A DNA stretch of 64,000 bases from Aaosphaeria pasadenensis (lineage: Eukaryota > Ascomycota > Dothideomycetes > Pleosporales). Of this stretch, positions 37,483 through 47,896 are shown piece after piece. The notes under the pieces are model-generated. The model was not told the DNA's origin. It did no database searches and saw only the letters and a list, made by a program, of their open reading frames with translations. How positions within the stretch are numbered: position 1 is the stretch's first letter; each line of letters starts with the position of its first letter. The DNA lies in the NCBI GenBank assembly GCA_022813625.1, contig JAKLMB010000002.1, forward strand, positions 434,001-498,000. The letters are read 5' to 3'. The position numbers and the translations under genes are program-made.

Positions 37483-37941
37483 CTTGATCGCGTGAATGAG
37501 TGTCGTAGATCGTAAATCGCGGTGGTAGCTATCTCGGAGGTGAACTAAGTGATGTGTAGCGGCGATACAAAGAACGGCTTTTGTTCCTGGAGAGTGAGTG
37601 TAGAAACTGCCTCAAGGTCCAGTAAGAACCATCAACATTATAAAACCCTACGACCTTGCAAACGCCGGATGAGGAAAATAAGTGATCAGTTTTGAGATGT
37701 CATTTTCGATCTCCCATGCGGAGTTTCTAGCTTGAAGCCTGAGCTCTGGATTCTTGGCACGCTAAAAAGTTCCATCCTCAACCTCAACCCATCATCAGCA
37801 TTGAAGCCGGTGGACGCCAATTCGCACCAACCACGACTCAGGCAGGTTCCTATACAACTCCGTACCTTCGAAAATATCGATTGGTAATTTTGGGAATATC
37901 TCCCTGGGCACCCGAACGTTGGCCACTGCCTTGTCGACATC
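37483..37941. promoter_or_regulatory. shared divergent promoter of the CDK and mS41 genes
   Basis: The two start codons are 459 bp apart and face away from each other, so both promoters must lie here. I see no classical TATA box near either start. Confidence 0.6.
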
Positions 37942-38670
37942 ATGATTCTCCGAAGACCCTTCCTCAACGACCTCTCCTCCGCAGTTGCATCTGCACCAAA
38001 ACAATGCGTGCGCAATCTTCACCACCAGATTCCCATTCGACCGGTTCCTAAGCCTATACCCTTCATCCCGGACCAAAACACATTCCTTTCCGCGATCGGC
38101 CGCGGCCTCTCCGCACACAGCGCAAAGATCCCCTCGTGGGAAGCACTCTTTACACTTTCCTCCGCTCAACTCAAGGAAGTCGGCGTGGAACCAGCACGAT
38201 CTCGAAAATACCTCCTTTACTGGCGCGAAAAGTTCCGAAACGGCGACTATGGCATTGGAGGAGATTGTAAACATGTGACTGATGGCGTGGCCGATCTCCT
38301 GCTTGTCGAAGCACCAGTCACACCATCCCCATACACAAAAGGAATGTCACCGCGCTCAGCTATGGCAACAGCAACACATGATCCAGGAACCAGGAAGGTT
38401 GTTGTCAACGTTCCTACGGGAGCGGAAAGTCCTAGCGAGTCGCTTGAGAATATCCAGGGTGTTCGTGGATTTGTAGTTAAGGGTGCACAGACTATCAAGG
38501 GCCCATATGTGGAGACAGTCAAGGGTAGTGGTGGCTTGAGGGCGAAAATAAGGATGCAGGAAGGTATTTGGGAGATCAAGAGGGGACATAAGGTCGATGG
38601 TGGCGAGAGGAGGCGGGCTGAGGTCAGGGCAAAGAGGAGGGCAGCAGAGAACAAGGAGGCCAACAGGTAG
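37942..38670 (+). CDS. FYV4: mitochondrial small ribosomal subunit protein mS41 (Fyv4-like, IGR motif), 242 aa
   Basis: A component of the mitochondrial small ribosomal subunit. The N-terminus MILRRPFLNDLSSAVASA is basic, Ser/Ala-rich and free of acidic residues apart from one Asp, as in a mitochondrial presequence. The family signature lies at 49-100: FLSAIGRGLSAHSAKIPSWE, with IGR at 52-54, followed by LFTLSSAQLKEVGVEPARSRKYLL in two parts and WREKFRNG. This matches the IGR protein motif described for yeast Fyv4/mS41. The C-terminal 140 residues, including GVRGFVVKGAQTIKGPYVETVKG and a highly basic end (RRRAEVRAKRRAAENK), are longer than in yeast, as in other filamentous fungi. Single exon. 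Divergent with the CDK7-type gene. Confidence 0.87.
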   Translation: MILRRPFLNDLSSAVASAPKQCVRNLHHQIPIRPVPKPIPFIPDQNTFLSAIGRGLSAHSAKIPSWEALFTLSSAQLKEVGVEPARSRKYLLYWREKFRNGDYGIGGDCKHVTDGVADLLLVEAPVTPSPYTKGMSPRSAMATATHDPGTRKVVVNVPTGAESPSESLENIQGVRGFVVKGAQTIKGPYVETVKGSGGLRAKIRMQEGIWEIKRGHKVDGGERRRAEVRAKRRAAENKEANR

Positions 38671-40631
38671 ACAATGGCCCTGATTAAAAGTGAAAAGACT
38701 GCATTCAGGTCTTCAGATAAGGCAAGGCATGAAGGATAGATATGTACCATACTCGTGTTTCAACCATACCAATGTAGCATATCGACAGTCAGCCTACACG
38801 CTGATGTTATTTCAACCATTTGTGCCAGCTCCTTGTGCTCCAGTTGATACACTCATCCAGGTTCAGGTATGAAAACCCAGCACAGTCATTGCACGTATGG
38901 ATTGTGTGATTTCCCATCCAAGCAAATGGAGCCTGGCCCTATGCACCCACATGCTGTTCTCAAAACTACATCGTATCGGATTCAATGACTGCAGTTCTCT
39001 TTTGCTTTCAATTCGCTCATGTTAGGTCATCATAGTGTAGGCAAGTGACAATCTCTACTACTTGATTGCTCCCTGAAAGGTGTCAACGACTGTCAACGGC
39101 TGTCAACGAGACTGCCATATACTGAGCTGGCCAGATCACCGTATGCCCAGTATGGCTCTAAACCTTCTCTATAGACTGCATTTTCTTTTTCGGCATGCTG
39201 TATACACAGAACTTGAATTAATCTGTTAGTAGATCTGACAGGGAAAACTTTATGCTGTAAATGGCTAGAAGTTGGCAGATAAATAGATCTTCGGCGCTTG
39301 GCTAGACAAGAAGGTAGATGCAATTCATCTTGATACACATCTTGAGAAGTAGGTGTCATTTTGTTCTATGTTATAAGCATAGATATAGAGAGAAAGTTCA
39401 ACTTCTTCGGGGACTAGACTGTTACTCATGGTACAGACGTTTATCAACTATAGCTTTCTCGATATGACGGAGCCTAGGTATAGCATCAGACTACTACACT
39501 GCTAATACAGATGGTCTGCTTTTACTCTTTGGCGAGTGCCCGCAAATCTGTTGTGCTAAGTGATGAGATCCCATGAAATCCCTGCCCTCGTTGAACTATT
39601 CACACTTCTATCGTCATTCATTTTGGTAGAATATCATTACTATCGCTAGTTTATATGCATGCTGAGGGTTTGAGGCAGAGATAAGATACCAAAGATTTGA
39701 GACTTCATCGTGTCTATACATTTGACTCTTGAGGATTCGAAATCTAGTACAGACTCGAACCATATTCCTGGTTGTACATCCTGTTAAAAGGTCCACCAAC
39801 CGTCAAACACCTGGATCAAAGACCCCTACTTATTTATGCATAGCCCGGGATGAAGACTGTACTTGCTTATCTGCTTGGTCCAAGTCTATAAGTCGTAGAA
39901 TTTATGCACCTACTTGTGTGCGTAGAATGTCACACTGTAGATCCACTGCGGATGCATAATAATTGAATATTACATATGCAACTTACTTGTCTTTGCACTG
40001 CTCCACCAACACCTACTCAGTAAAGAACCAAGAAGCTTGCATGCCTCTGCAAATACGGTGCTGGCTTATTGTTTCAAAGCCAGCATATGTCACAAAGGAT
40101 TTTGTTCCGTCGTGAATCTATGTTCATTTCAACCGCTTGGTGCCCAATGGATACAAAGAGCGGCAGGCAACTTCGTTCTTTTCCGAATTCATCAGCCGAT
40201 GCTTTGAGGATAACTAATAGGCCGAACGAGAAAATATAGACCATGGCGAAGATTGACAAATTTAACGATCTTGTTTGTGCTTCAAAATGAACAATATGAG
40301 GAGCAGTTAATGTTGTTGCACGCAGAAGTAAAGGACAAAAGCCTACTCTCACTGCGCATGGACTTTACTTCACTTCATTCACTCCCCATGTTGTGCATAC
40401 ACTTAAGGCCTGTTTGGTCACTACAAAAACACCACCCAACTTTTACCTTTGACCGTACTACACCTTGTTCATCGCAGACTATCTCCCAGCTCATACAGCT
40501 GCAATGCACCCGCTGCTGACCTTGACTAGAACGGATCTTCATTGAATCTCGGAAGATAAGACACTGAATCTACTATATTTATATTTCAATACTTCCCTTT
40601 CGCCAATTTCCACTCGTGGTTCCCCTCGACG
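38671..40631. other. intergenic spacer
   Basis: No gene is recognised in these 2 kb. The region is AT-richer than its neighbours and carries a 10-bp unit repeated three times in register at 39081-39110. Confidence 0.55.
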
Positions 40632-42633
40632 ATGTCTTCGATGTCCTTGCGCGAGTGGCTTGCTGCACGGTTGGCATTCCTTAACAACACTGAACGGCCA
40701 TTGTACCGTCTCCCAAACGAGATTGTTTATCAGATAGCCTCAGAAATGGCTACTGGTGTTGAGGATGCTGGAGAAATACGTGTTGGATATCTCGAAGAAC
40801 TCGAAAACTATAGAACCTATGAAAGCCCTTTCCCCAATGATACCAGGCAACGCGACGACTTATGCAGCATGGCACTGTCTTGTCGTCGGCTCTCCGAACA
40901 AGCGCAATGGGTGCTTTTCAGAGACATCAAATTGTGTACGAGGTGGAAGATATCTGCGTCTCACTCAGTTGGCAACTACGACCATTACGCACAACTCCTT
41001 CGCACCCTTAACGATCGCCCTGATCTAGCACAACAAGTCAGACACCTCTCAATTGATTTGTCACATCAAGATAAAATAGCACAAGGCCAGTTTGCTGCGA
41101 CTGCTGAGGGTCGGAACATCCTGTCGCTTGGACACGGAATCATCGCCGACCTTGGCTTTTCAAGACCACGGAAAGTCATCTGGACACGGGACCTCCTCGA
41201 CGGTAGACCGGGCGCGATTTGTGGAGTCATTCTCGCACTACTGCCGCAGCTTTTGACCTTGGAACTTCGGCAAAAGGGCGCTGAATCGCCTGAAACTATT
41301 GGGCCCATGTTTGGACAGTATATGAGTGGACCTTCTCCAAATTTCAGATTGTTAGATGTCCACTACAACAACCGCATACTACGTCTCTACAACATGCGTC
41401 TCTCTGGCCTCGAAACCCTTCAAGGGTTTTCTAGGTTGCGGTGCCTTCGCCTCACAACTCGAGCACTTCTATTCGCTTATGGATTGCGCTTCCTCCCGCA
41501 GATCGAAAATCTCGAAATTCAGATAGACTTCATAGATCGGATATTCTACCCCTTTCCAGACCCATCGCTGGACTCGCTGCTGGATTTACAGCATATCAAG
41601 ACCGTCCATCTCGACGTTCGAGTGGTTCCTATCAAGTCACGCTGCGCTGAGCTAAGGAGCTTCTTAAGATACTTCATACCATCACTTCCGTCCCTCGCCG
41701 CAGTAACCTACATGGGAGACATGTCTTGCAACCCCTTAAAATGGAAGCTTCCAGCTTCATTTATGCTATATGTCATGTTATTTCATCTGATCAGGCACCT
41801 GCCACAATCAGTACATATACTCTCCCTTCCGTGCGGGTACTGGTGTGCACCACACCGCTCTCTCAGACGCTTGGCTATACCGCTGAAACGGCTACAGCAG
41901 CTGCAACACTTGGTCGCATCTCATTGTGCGCTGATCAGTGACGCTGAATTAGAACCAACACTGTCAGAGGATGGGAACTCGGATTTGCTTGTAGACTTGG
42001 AGGAGTCAGGATCGGCAAGCCCAGGCGCAAGTGTGACAGCAGAGCAGGCTTTAAAAACCTGTGGTATCCAGGCAGTCATGGATTACTTCCGGGAATGGGC
42101 TGAGATAGAAGACGTCGACAACTGGCCAGCTGCTCCACCGGATATCTCTGAGCACTCAGAAGCGAGGCTATTCAAGGCTGCCGCCTCTCCACTCGCGATC
42201 CTACCCTTTACGCTGCGGACCTTAGTCATACGAAGCGCAAATCACGAAACCTACCTCTGGACCCAAGAGCTTTTTGCCTATACCCGTACGCACTTCAAGT
42301 ATCTCGAGAGCGTTGAGCTTGTCTTCGATACGTACGACCCAGAGGCGGACACGAGTGGTGATTGGGCATACTACACATGTGAAAATCCTCCGACACGACT
42401 TCACCATCGGCACAGGTGTCAAGCTGGTGTTGACATATGGTGGCGACCCTCATGTTACTGAATCCGAAGACGAATATACCAGTAGCCAATACGCAACTTC
42501 AGCTTCGGACGAAATGGAGGTTTCTGAGCAAGAGGAGGAGGAAGAAGACACTGACAGCCACAATGAGTTTGAGGGATCAGAATGGATGGAAAGCGAGGGT
42601 GGGTCAGATATTGAAGACGAGGAGCCCTATTGA
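40632..42633 (+). CDS. F-box-like protein of unknown target, with a frame break near the C-terminus
   Basis: The uninterrupted frame from 40632 stops at 42461 (609 aa). Near the N-terminus, LYRLPNEIVYQIASEM and later CSMALSCRRLSEQAQWVLFRDIKL fit a degenerate F-box with a long insert. The rest has leucine-rich segments (LETLQGFSRLRCLRLTTRALL) like many fungal F-box proteins, suggesting an SCF ubiquitin-ligase substrate adaptor. Near 42378 the coding signal moves to the +1 frame, which reads VKLVLTYGGDPHVTESEDEY and then a strongly acidic tail to a TGA ending at 42633. Either a 37-nt intron at 42379-42415 (GTGAAA to CACAG, giving 654 aa) or a one-base indel (about 666 aa) joins them. The start has a second possible ATG four codons on. 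The substrate is unknown. Confidence 0.65.
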
Positions 42634-43136
42634 GTACATTTGAAGTACCTCGGCGCGTTGTGTGGGCATTCATGGTGCTATAGTGTTCCGGACACAACAT
42701 AGTCAACAGCCTGTAAATTCGAAGAAGCAATTGACAGATAGATGGTCACGGAGATGATTGTAATGATGGTGCGTGAACAAGGAGAATTGCAATGAAACAG
42801 TAAACTCCAATGAGAGATGAGATATGACTAAAAGGTGCAGACATTACAGAGACACTTCCAATTATCCCTTGTAATATCTACTGACGTTAATTTCAAACTA
42901 CAAACTTAACAGCTATGCATATTGTCTTGTATCAAACCACTTCAAAAAGATAGTACGAACTAATGCTGATATAATGAGAGCAAATGCAATTTGACTGATT
43001 GTAATTCTATCAACTCCGCCGCGTGCTACATTCACCTCAGATTGCTCCTAAGGAGCAGAAAAAGAAAAAGCAAAAAAAAAAAAAGAACAGTACCAACCTG
43101 AAATCGAACCTAGGTAAAAAAATGGCAAAACATGGC
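42634..43136. other. AT-rich spacer with hairpin and B-box-like element beyond U6
   Basis: The stretch is AT-rich. It has a TGCTCC-TAA-GGAGCA hairpin at 43043-43057, a run of 13 T on the minus strand at 43072-43084, and the B-box-like element described separately. No coding gene is seen. Confidence 0.5.
43100..43110 (-). promoter_or_regulatory. B-box-like Pol III promoter element downstream of U6
   Basis: On the minus strand GGTTCGATTTC matches the B-box consensus GGTTCGANTCC at 10 of 11 positions. It lies 27-37 nt beyond the U6 T-run. In Saccharomyces cerevisiae the U6 gene has a B box outside the transcribed region, downstream of the terminator, so this element may recruit TFIIIC. A decayed tRNA 3' end is the alternative. 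Confidence 0.5.
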
Positions 43137-43146
43137 AAAAAAAAAA
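43137..43146 (-). terminator. Pol III terminator of U6
   Basis: A run of ten T on the minus strand directly follows the U6 3' end. This is the usual RNA polymerase III terminator and the source of the U6 oligo-U tail. Confidence 0.85.
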
Positions 43147-43244
43147 GTTTGCTCTCAAAGCTTTTGATAAGCGTGTCATCCTTAGTGCAGGGGCCATGCT
43201 AATCTTCTCTGTATATTTTCATCTGACCATGTGTTCCGTAGAAC
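43142..43244 (-). ncRNA. U6: U6 spliceosomal snRNA
   Basis: The catalytic snRNA of the spliceosome, on the minus strand. The 5' stem-loop is GTTC-TACG-GAAC (43244-43233). ACAGAGA, which pairs with the 5' splice site, is at 43212-43206. The conserved core GATTAGCATGGCCCCTGCA, the AGGATGACACGC of the internal stem-loop and the U2-pairing region, and the oligo-T end all follow in order. The length of about 103 nt is normal. A TATA box 30 nt upstream and the T-run make a complete Pol III gene. There is no intron, unlike U6 genes of some fungi. The exact 3' end within the T-run is a guess. Confidence 0.96.
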
Positions 43245-43862
43245 AAAAGCTTTCAAAAATATACTAATTATATAAGGGATGAAAAGAGGGAAAGTAAATA
43301 AGGCTGGGTATGCTGGTGATTGAAATTTGCGTTGTCGCGTGGCGGGACGCATACCAGGGTAAGTCCACAACTTTACCCAGTGCTTCACATGAAAATCAAA
43401 ACAATACTCCAACACGAATAACATGACGCAACCAGGGCGCGAACTCTTCAACGTATCTAGTACGATCCTCTGGAACTGACAATGAGTTGCACTTGACGGT
43501 AAGACATGATCGGTCAGTGTCACTGGGGTGGGCTCTCCAAATACTGATACACCTTCTATAGCGACCCCAACTGTCTTTGAAGCGGAAGAGCGGCATGAAG
43601 ATATGCTACGAAGAAACTGGTGTCCTCTCCAGGTAGTATAAGTCATGTCACCATAAGCTCGTAGGAGGTCCTCTTCAGCGAACACTGCGCAGAAGAAGAG
43701 GCTATCGACAAACTGCCACTCAAACCTTGCATCAGGATCCTTTGTAAGTCCGGCATCATGTACATAACGCAAATGTGGCGGCGATGTTAGGTGACGACAG
43801 AGAGACCCGAACAGCATCAAGCTGGCGAGCACTGAGGCAAGTACTGTTCTCGATCGGACCAT
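43182..43862 (-). CDS. hypothetical protein with signal-peptide-like N-terminus (226 aa), doubtful
   Basis: An ATG-initiated frame of 226 codons in an otherwise gene-poor region. The N-terminus MVRSRTVLASVLASLMLFGS looks like a signal peptide or membrane anchor, and a hydrophobic segment occurs near the end (LFIPYIISIFLKAFVL). The mid-part is Cys-containing and not low-complexity. No family is recognised. The last 20 or so codons lie inside the U6 gene on the same strand, and its TATA box lies inside the frame, so at least that end is unlikely to be coding. A splice donor near GGTAAAG at about 43373 could end the last credible exon earlier. It could also be a chance frame. Confidence 0.25.
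   Translation of the reverse strand: MVRSRTVLASVLASLMLFGSLCRHLTSPPHLRYVHDAGLTKDPDARFEWQFVDSLFFCAVFAEEDLLRAYGDMTYTTWRGHQFLRSISSCRSSASKTVGVAIEGVSVFGEPTPVTLTDHVLPSSATHCQFQRIVLDTLKSSRPGCVMLFVLEYCFDFHVKHWVKLWTYPGMRPATRQRKFQSPAYPALFTFPLFIPYIISIFLKAFVLRNTWSDENIQRRLAWPLH
43267..43274 (-). promoter_or_regulatory. TATA box of the U6 gene
   Basis: TATATAAT on the minus strand begins 30 nt before the inferred U6 5' end, the usual position for TBP/TFIIIB in fungal U6 genes. Confidence 0.75.
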
Positions 43863-46800
43863 GATTGTGCTAACAAAATCCGCCAGTCAGTAAGACCATC
43901 GAGCATTCCTCTATTACCGTGATCGATTTTACAATGCCGAGGGGACCTTGAACAGCGACGGCAGTATTTTAGCTCAACAATTATACAGATCCAGCCCTTC
44001 AAGCATGGCTTGAAGCTCACCGAGTATCACGCCTGAGCTAGCAACAGCGAGCTTACTCTTGCTGTCATTAGCTAAGTTCAGATATTTCTGATCTTGCTGA
44101 CACATACTTGAAAATTGTAGTGCACCACTTCAGGTCCATCCCATCACCCGCCGATAACGCCCTTTCCTATGATTCACTATGCCGAGCCGGCGGATTCTCT
44201 CAAAGGGTCTTGATCGGGCTGTAATATTCGACTGTCGAGTAACAACAGAGTCGCCCTTAGAAGAAGAAAAACTTCCCTCGAGTATCGAGGGCTGAGAAAT
44301 GGGGTCTTCGAGGTTTGCAGACAAGACCGAATACACCAAGATACTGAAACATTATCTACTCGTCCGGCTAATCCTGGCGGTATGACTTGATGATATCGAA
44401 GCCGTGAAACTTTGCTAGGTACACTGGGGTACGACAGAGGCATATACTGGTATGTCCGGAAGAATTGTACGTTCTGACATGATCGCGAACCACAATACGT
44501 ACTACAGTACTTGACGTATCGAGGAAGACCCTCAGGAGATCATGAGAAGTAGAATGAGATTTACAGAATGCTCCATGAGAGCAAATCCAAGAGAACAGAA
44601 ATGCCAACAAAACCAAAGCATGCAATGATCATGTCTCTACTTACTTTGTTCGGTTCTCCCAAACCTCGCATCTCGGCACAACTGCCATGAACTTGATCTT
44701 CCGAGACCAATACATCATCACGGACCTCATTCTTCAACATAACACTTGAGCCAAGTTGAAGCCAAGATGCAAGAGAGAAAACAACGCAGACCAACACTTC
44801 CACGTCGTCAAATGTCTGACTAACATCTACACCAGCCACGCAATCTGCGCCACGGAATGGTCTTTTTCACGCGCCACATCAGGCCATATCCCATCTCTAG
44901 TGTGGTTCTAGACAAAGAGACCCGAGCAAAGACGATAAAAACGCACTGTTCAACCTACCAACTGCAACCCCCTTACCATTACCTACGTAACGTCAACCAC
45001 GGATGAGAATAAGGAGAAAAGCGGAGTACTTCGGTGTATATGAAACCGAAAGGAACAAGACACACAAGCAGGGAACTGTGGCTCGTTCGGTTGCTTTTCC
45101 ATGGATTGAAAGCTTGGTTTTCCAGTCAGCAGCGGAAGAAGACGAGGTATGGTTGATGCTGTTCCTAGTGCAAGTAGAACTATTCGGTGCTAGACTAGCG
45201 TTCACCGTTGAAGGAGGCTCTTGCGGTAGCGTGGGTGTGGGGGAGGGTCTAGACGAAGGAATGAAATGGGGAAGTCTGTGTATAGATAGATTGAGGCTAG
45301 ACTAGATGGGTCATGTACATCCAATGCACGCTCGCTAGAAGCTTACACGCAACGATGGAAGAAATAGGTTTGGCTTCGAGAATAGTTCGAGAAGGATCTT
45401 GGAAACAGTCGGTGTAGGTGTAAATGCAGGATTGAGGTAACGACGAAACGTCATGGCATAGGAACTAAGGAGAGAGGGTTGGTAATGCATGTATGTTTGT
45501 CATTGTGTATGTGTGAGTAATTCTACATGCCCAGCGCGTTTGCGATTTCGGAGTGTAACACAGTCAATTTCTGATATGCATCATGCGTGTATGACTTGAG
45601 AACAAAAAGAAAAAAAGACGAGTAGTACTCCGTAGTGGTAATATCAAAGTCGACCATGTCAAGAATGAGTAGTCACAAGGAACAAAAAAGAGATATTATT
45701 AGGCAGTGGGATTACTGGGCAGGCTTACACATGTAATGTTGGAGGCTACGAGTAGGAGTACATACCTCGGAGAGAGAGCAGCTGGCAGCAAGAAGCAATG
45801 AGCAGCAGAAAAAGACTTTCAGATGAGGTATGCCAAGCACGCCGAAAAGGGTAATGGAGTCCCTTCGATCCATGGCTGAGGTGAACAATAGGTAAGCCAC
45901 TTGGATGGCTGCGGGACTACAGTAGGGCTGTTGCATTTTCCCGCTCCCTCACGTTTAGCACATGGGACGGATGGTCCAGTGGCCCCATCATTGGATTTAG
46001 CCACGAAATTGGCTTTTGGCATCATTGAAGCTGATGAATGCGACAAGACTGGGACCTCAGTTGAAGGAGATATTGGGGCTGCTACACAGTATGGGTAGAA
46101 GCATATTGACCGGAAATGGGGCGTGGCAGACATGGGATGATCGTATTTGCGCGCCCTGCGCATGTTAAGAAGATCGTAATGGGGGAATCCGGTGATCTGG
46201 CTGCGCATTACCAATATGATGATATTCAGGCACCATGGCCCGCGACTGGCTCGCATCACATGGCATCAAAGAAAATTCAAGGCATGGATAGACCCCATCA
46301 CGTCGGGAGGATTGCCTGGAAGAGAACTCCATCAGGGATCTCCGTCAGGGACGCGGTGAGAGATGCAGCGAGTAGATGCTAGAGGTGCGCCTTTCCCATG
46401 GAGCTGGAGATTATTTTTGTCGTTCTGGATTCAGCTCTTACCATGACCGATGACCTGTGGCTGGGGTTTCATGCGGCTCAAGCCGTAGAGGTGTAACCTG
46501 TCCCACGGGCGCACGCGGGAGACAGGGAGACAAGGAAATGTAAAGAGGAAGTTAGTCGAGGGATAATAGTTGTCTACAGCTGGCGGCCAAAGATGCTGGA
46601 ACGTCGTATCGGAATGATAATTGGATGGGAAGGGCGTGATCACAGGCGAATCGCGTGTGCAGTGCATGTCAAGGCGAAGCGATTGACCGAGTTCCCATCC
46701 ACGACTACGATGGCTTTTCGACACTTAGCCATGGCCAATCATGAGATGAGTAGAGTGGCAGTGGTACTGTGTGGACGCGACGTAGTGGCTTGCATGGAAG

Positions 46801-47896
46801 CCAGCAAAGAGTCTATGCAAAAGGCCCGAGTGAGGATCGAATCTTCCGCTGGCCGTTAGTCTTGCAGAATTGGACGAAGATGAGAACATTACCACTGGTG
46901 ACTCTAGCAGCGCAAATGTTGGTATGATGGTTATTGAGTGAATGAAGAATTCTCTTCCCGTGATGATGTCGAGGAAAGATGGGGAAAGGAAGCCAGGCCC
47001 ACTCTAGATTCTGTAACCCTACCCTTTGGGAGCCTAGGTAAGATGATTACCGGATGAAGCCATGAGATGCGATTGGTCAGTGAATTGGCCTAGGTGAACG
47101 AAGATAGCACTTCCGATTTCCACCCTATCAAAGGCAATCATCAGGTCAAAGTAACTTCCCCTCACCTACAATTCCTTTCTCTCTCTCTAACTATGGGTAC
47201 CATTAATTCAACCTCGTTACATCATTCTCCCGGTGTCTAATTGTCACTCAGTTGCTGGAAATCTCTATTGTTCAAAATGCAACAGAAATAGGACAAGCCT
47301 GAGGTCAGAGCTGGTACCACAGCCTTTGATGGCGTCGACCACCACCGCCGCCCGCAACGATCGCAAGGCCACCGCCTTTCGCGAACCAGTCATTCCAGTC
47401 ATTATTCATAGAACTACTGCTTGAGTACTCTACTGGCCTGTCCCTTCATTGTCTAGTGACTCTAGTCGTGAACCAGAGCATGCGCCAAGCCGTTGCATGC
47501 CGCTAATTCACCTGCATCCCACATCCCACATCCACCCATGCATGCAATGCCACCACCTCCACCAGCTGTTCGCTCACTTACCACTCTAACACCTGAGCAC
47601 TGAACATCATTCTTGGACTGGACACTACAGAGCACTGAACTCTGGAAACTACCTACAAGTCTGGGTAGACCATCACTACACTAGACGAGCAAGCGATCCA
47701 AAGATTGACCCCCGCTCGTCATTGCACTACACTATCTCTCTGACTACTACTTTCAGCCTACTCATCAGCTCTATATACAAAAACGAATACACATATAAGC
47801 CTCTGCTGTCGATCATTCCTCAATTATCTACATACTCTGGGCATTCATTGAATACCTTTCATCAAACTCATATTCTCTATCGTTACTCAAGACACG
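43863..47896. other. gene-poor region
   Basis: No confident gene lies in these 4 kb. Two minus-strand frames at 44368-44625 and 44561-44839 could be pieces of a spliced gene, because a GTAAGT donor follows codons for GLGEPNK near 44643, but I cannot close a complete model. A CT-rich and AC-rich stretch at 47500-47896 is the probable promoter and leader of the Zn2Cys6 gene. Confidence 0.45.

Noticed and set aside
45819..46382. Opposing 146-codon and 65-88-codon frames
   Set aside because: Both strands read about equally well and neither has motifs or a splice chain, so there is no basis for choosing either.
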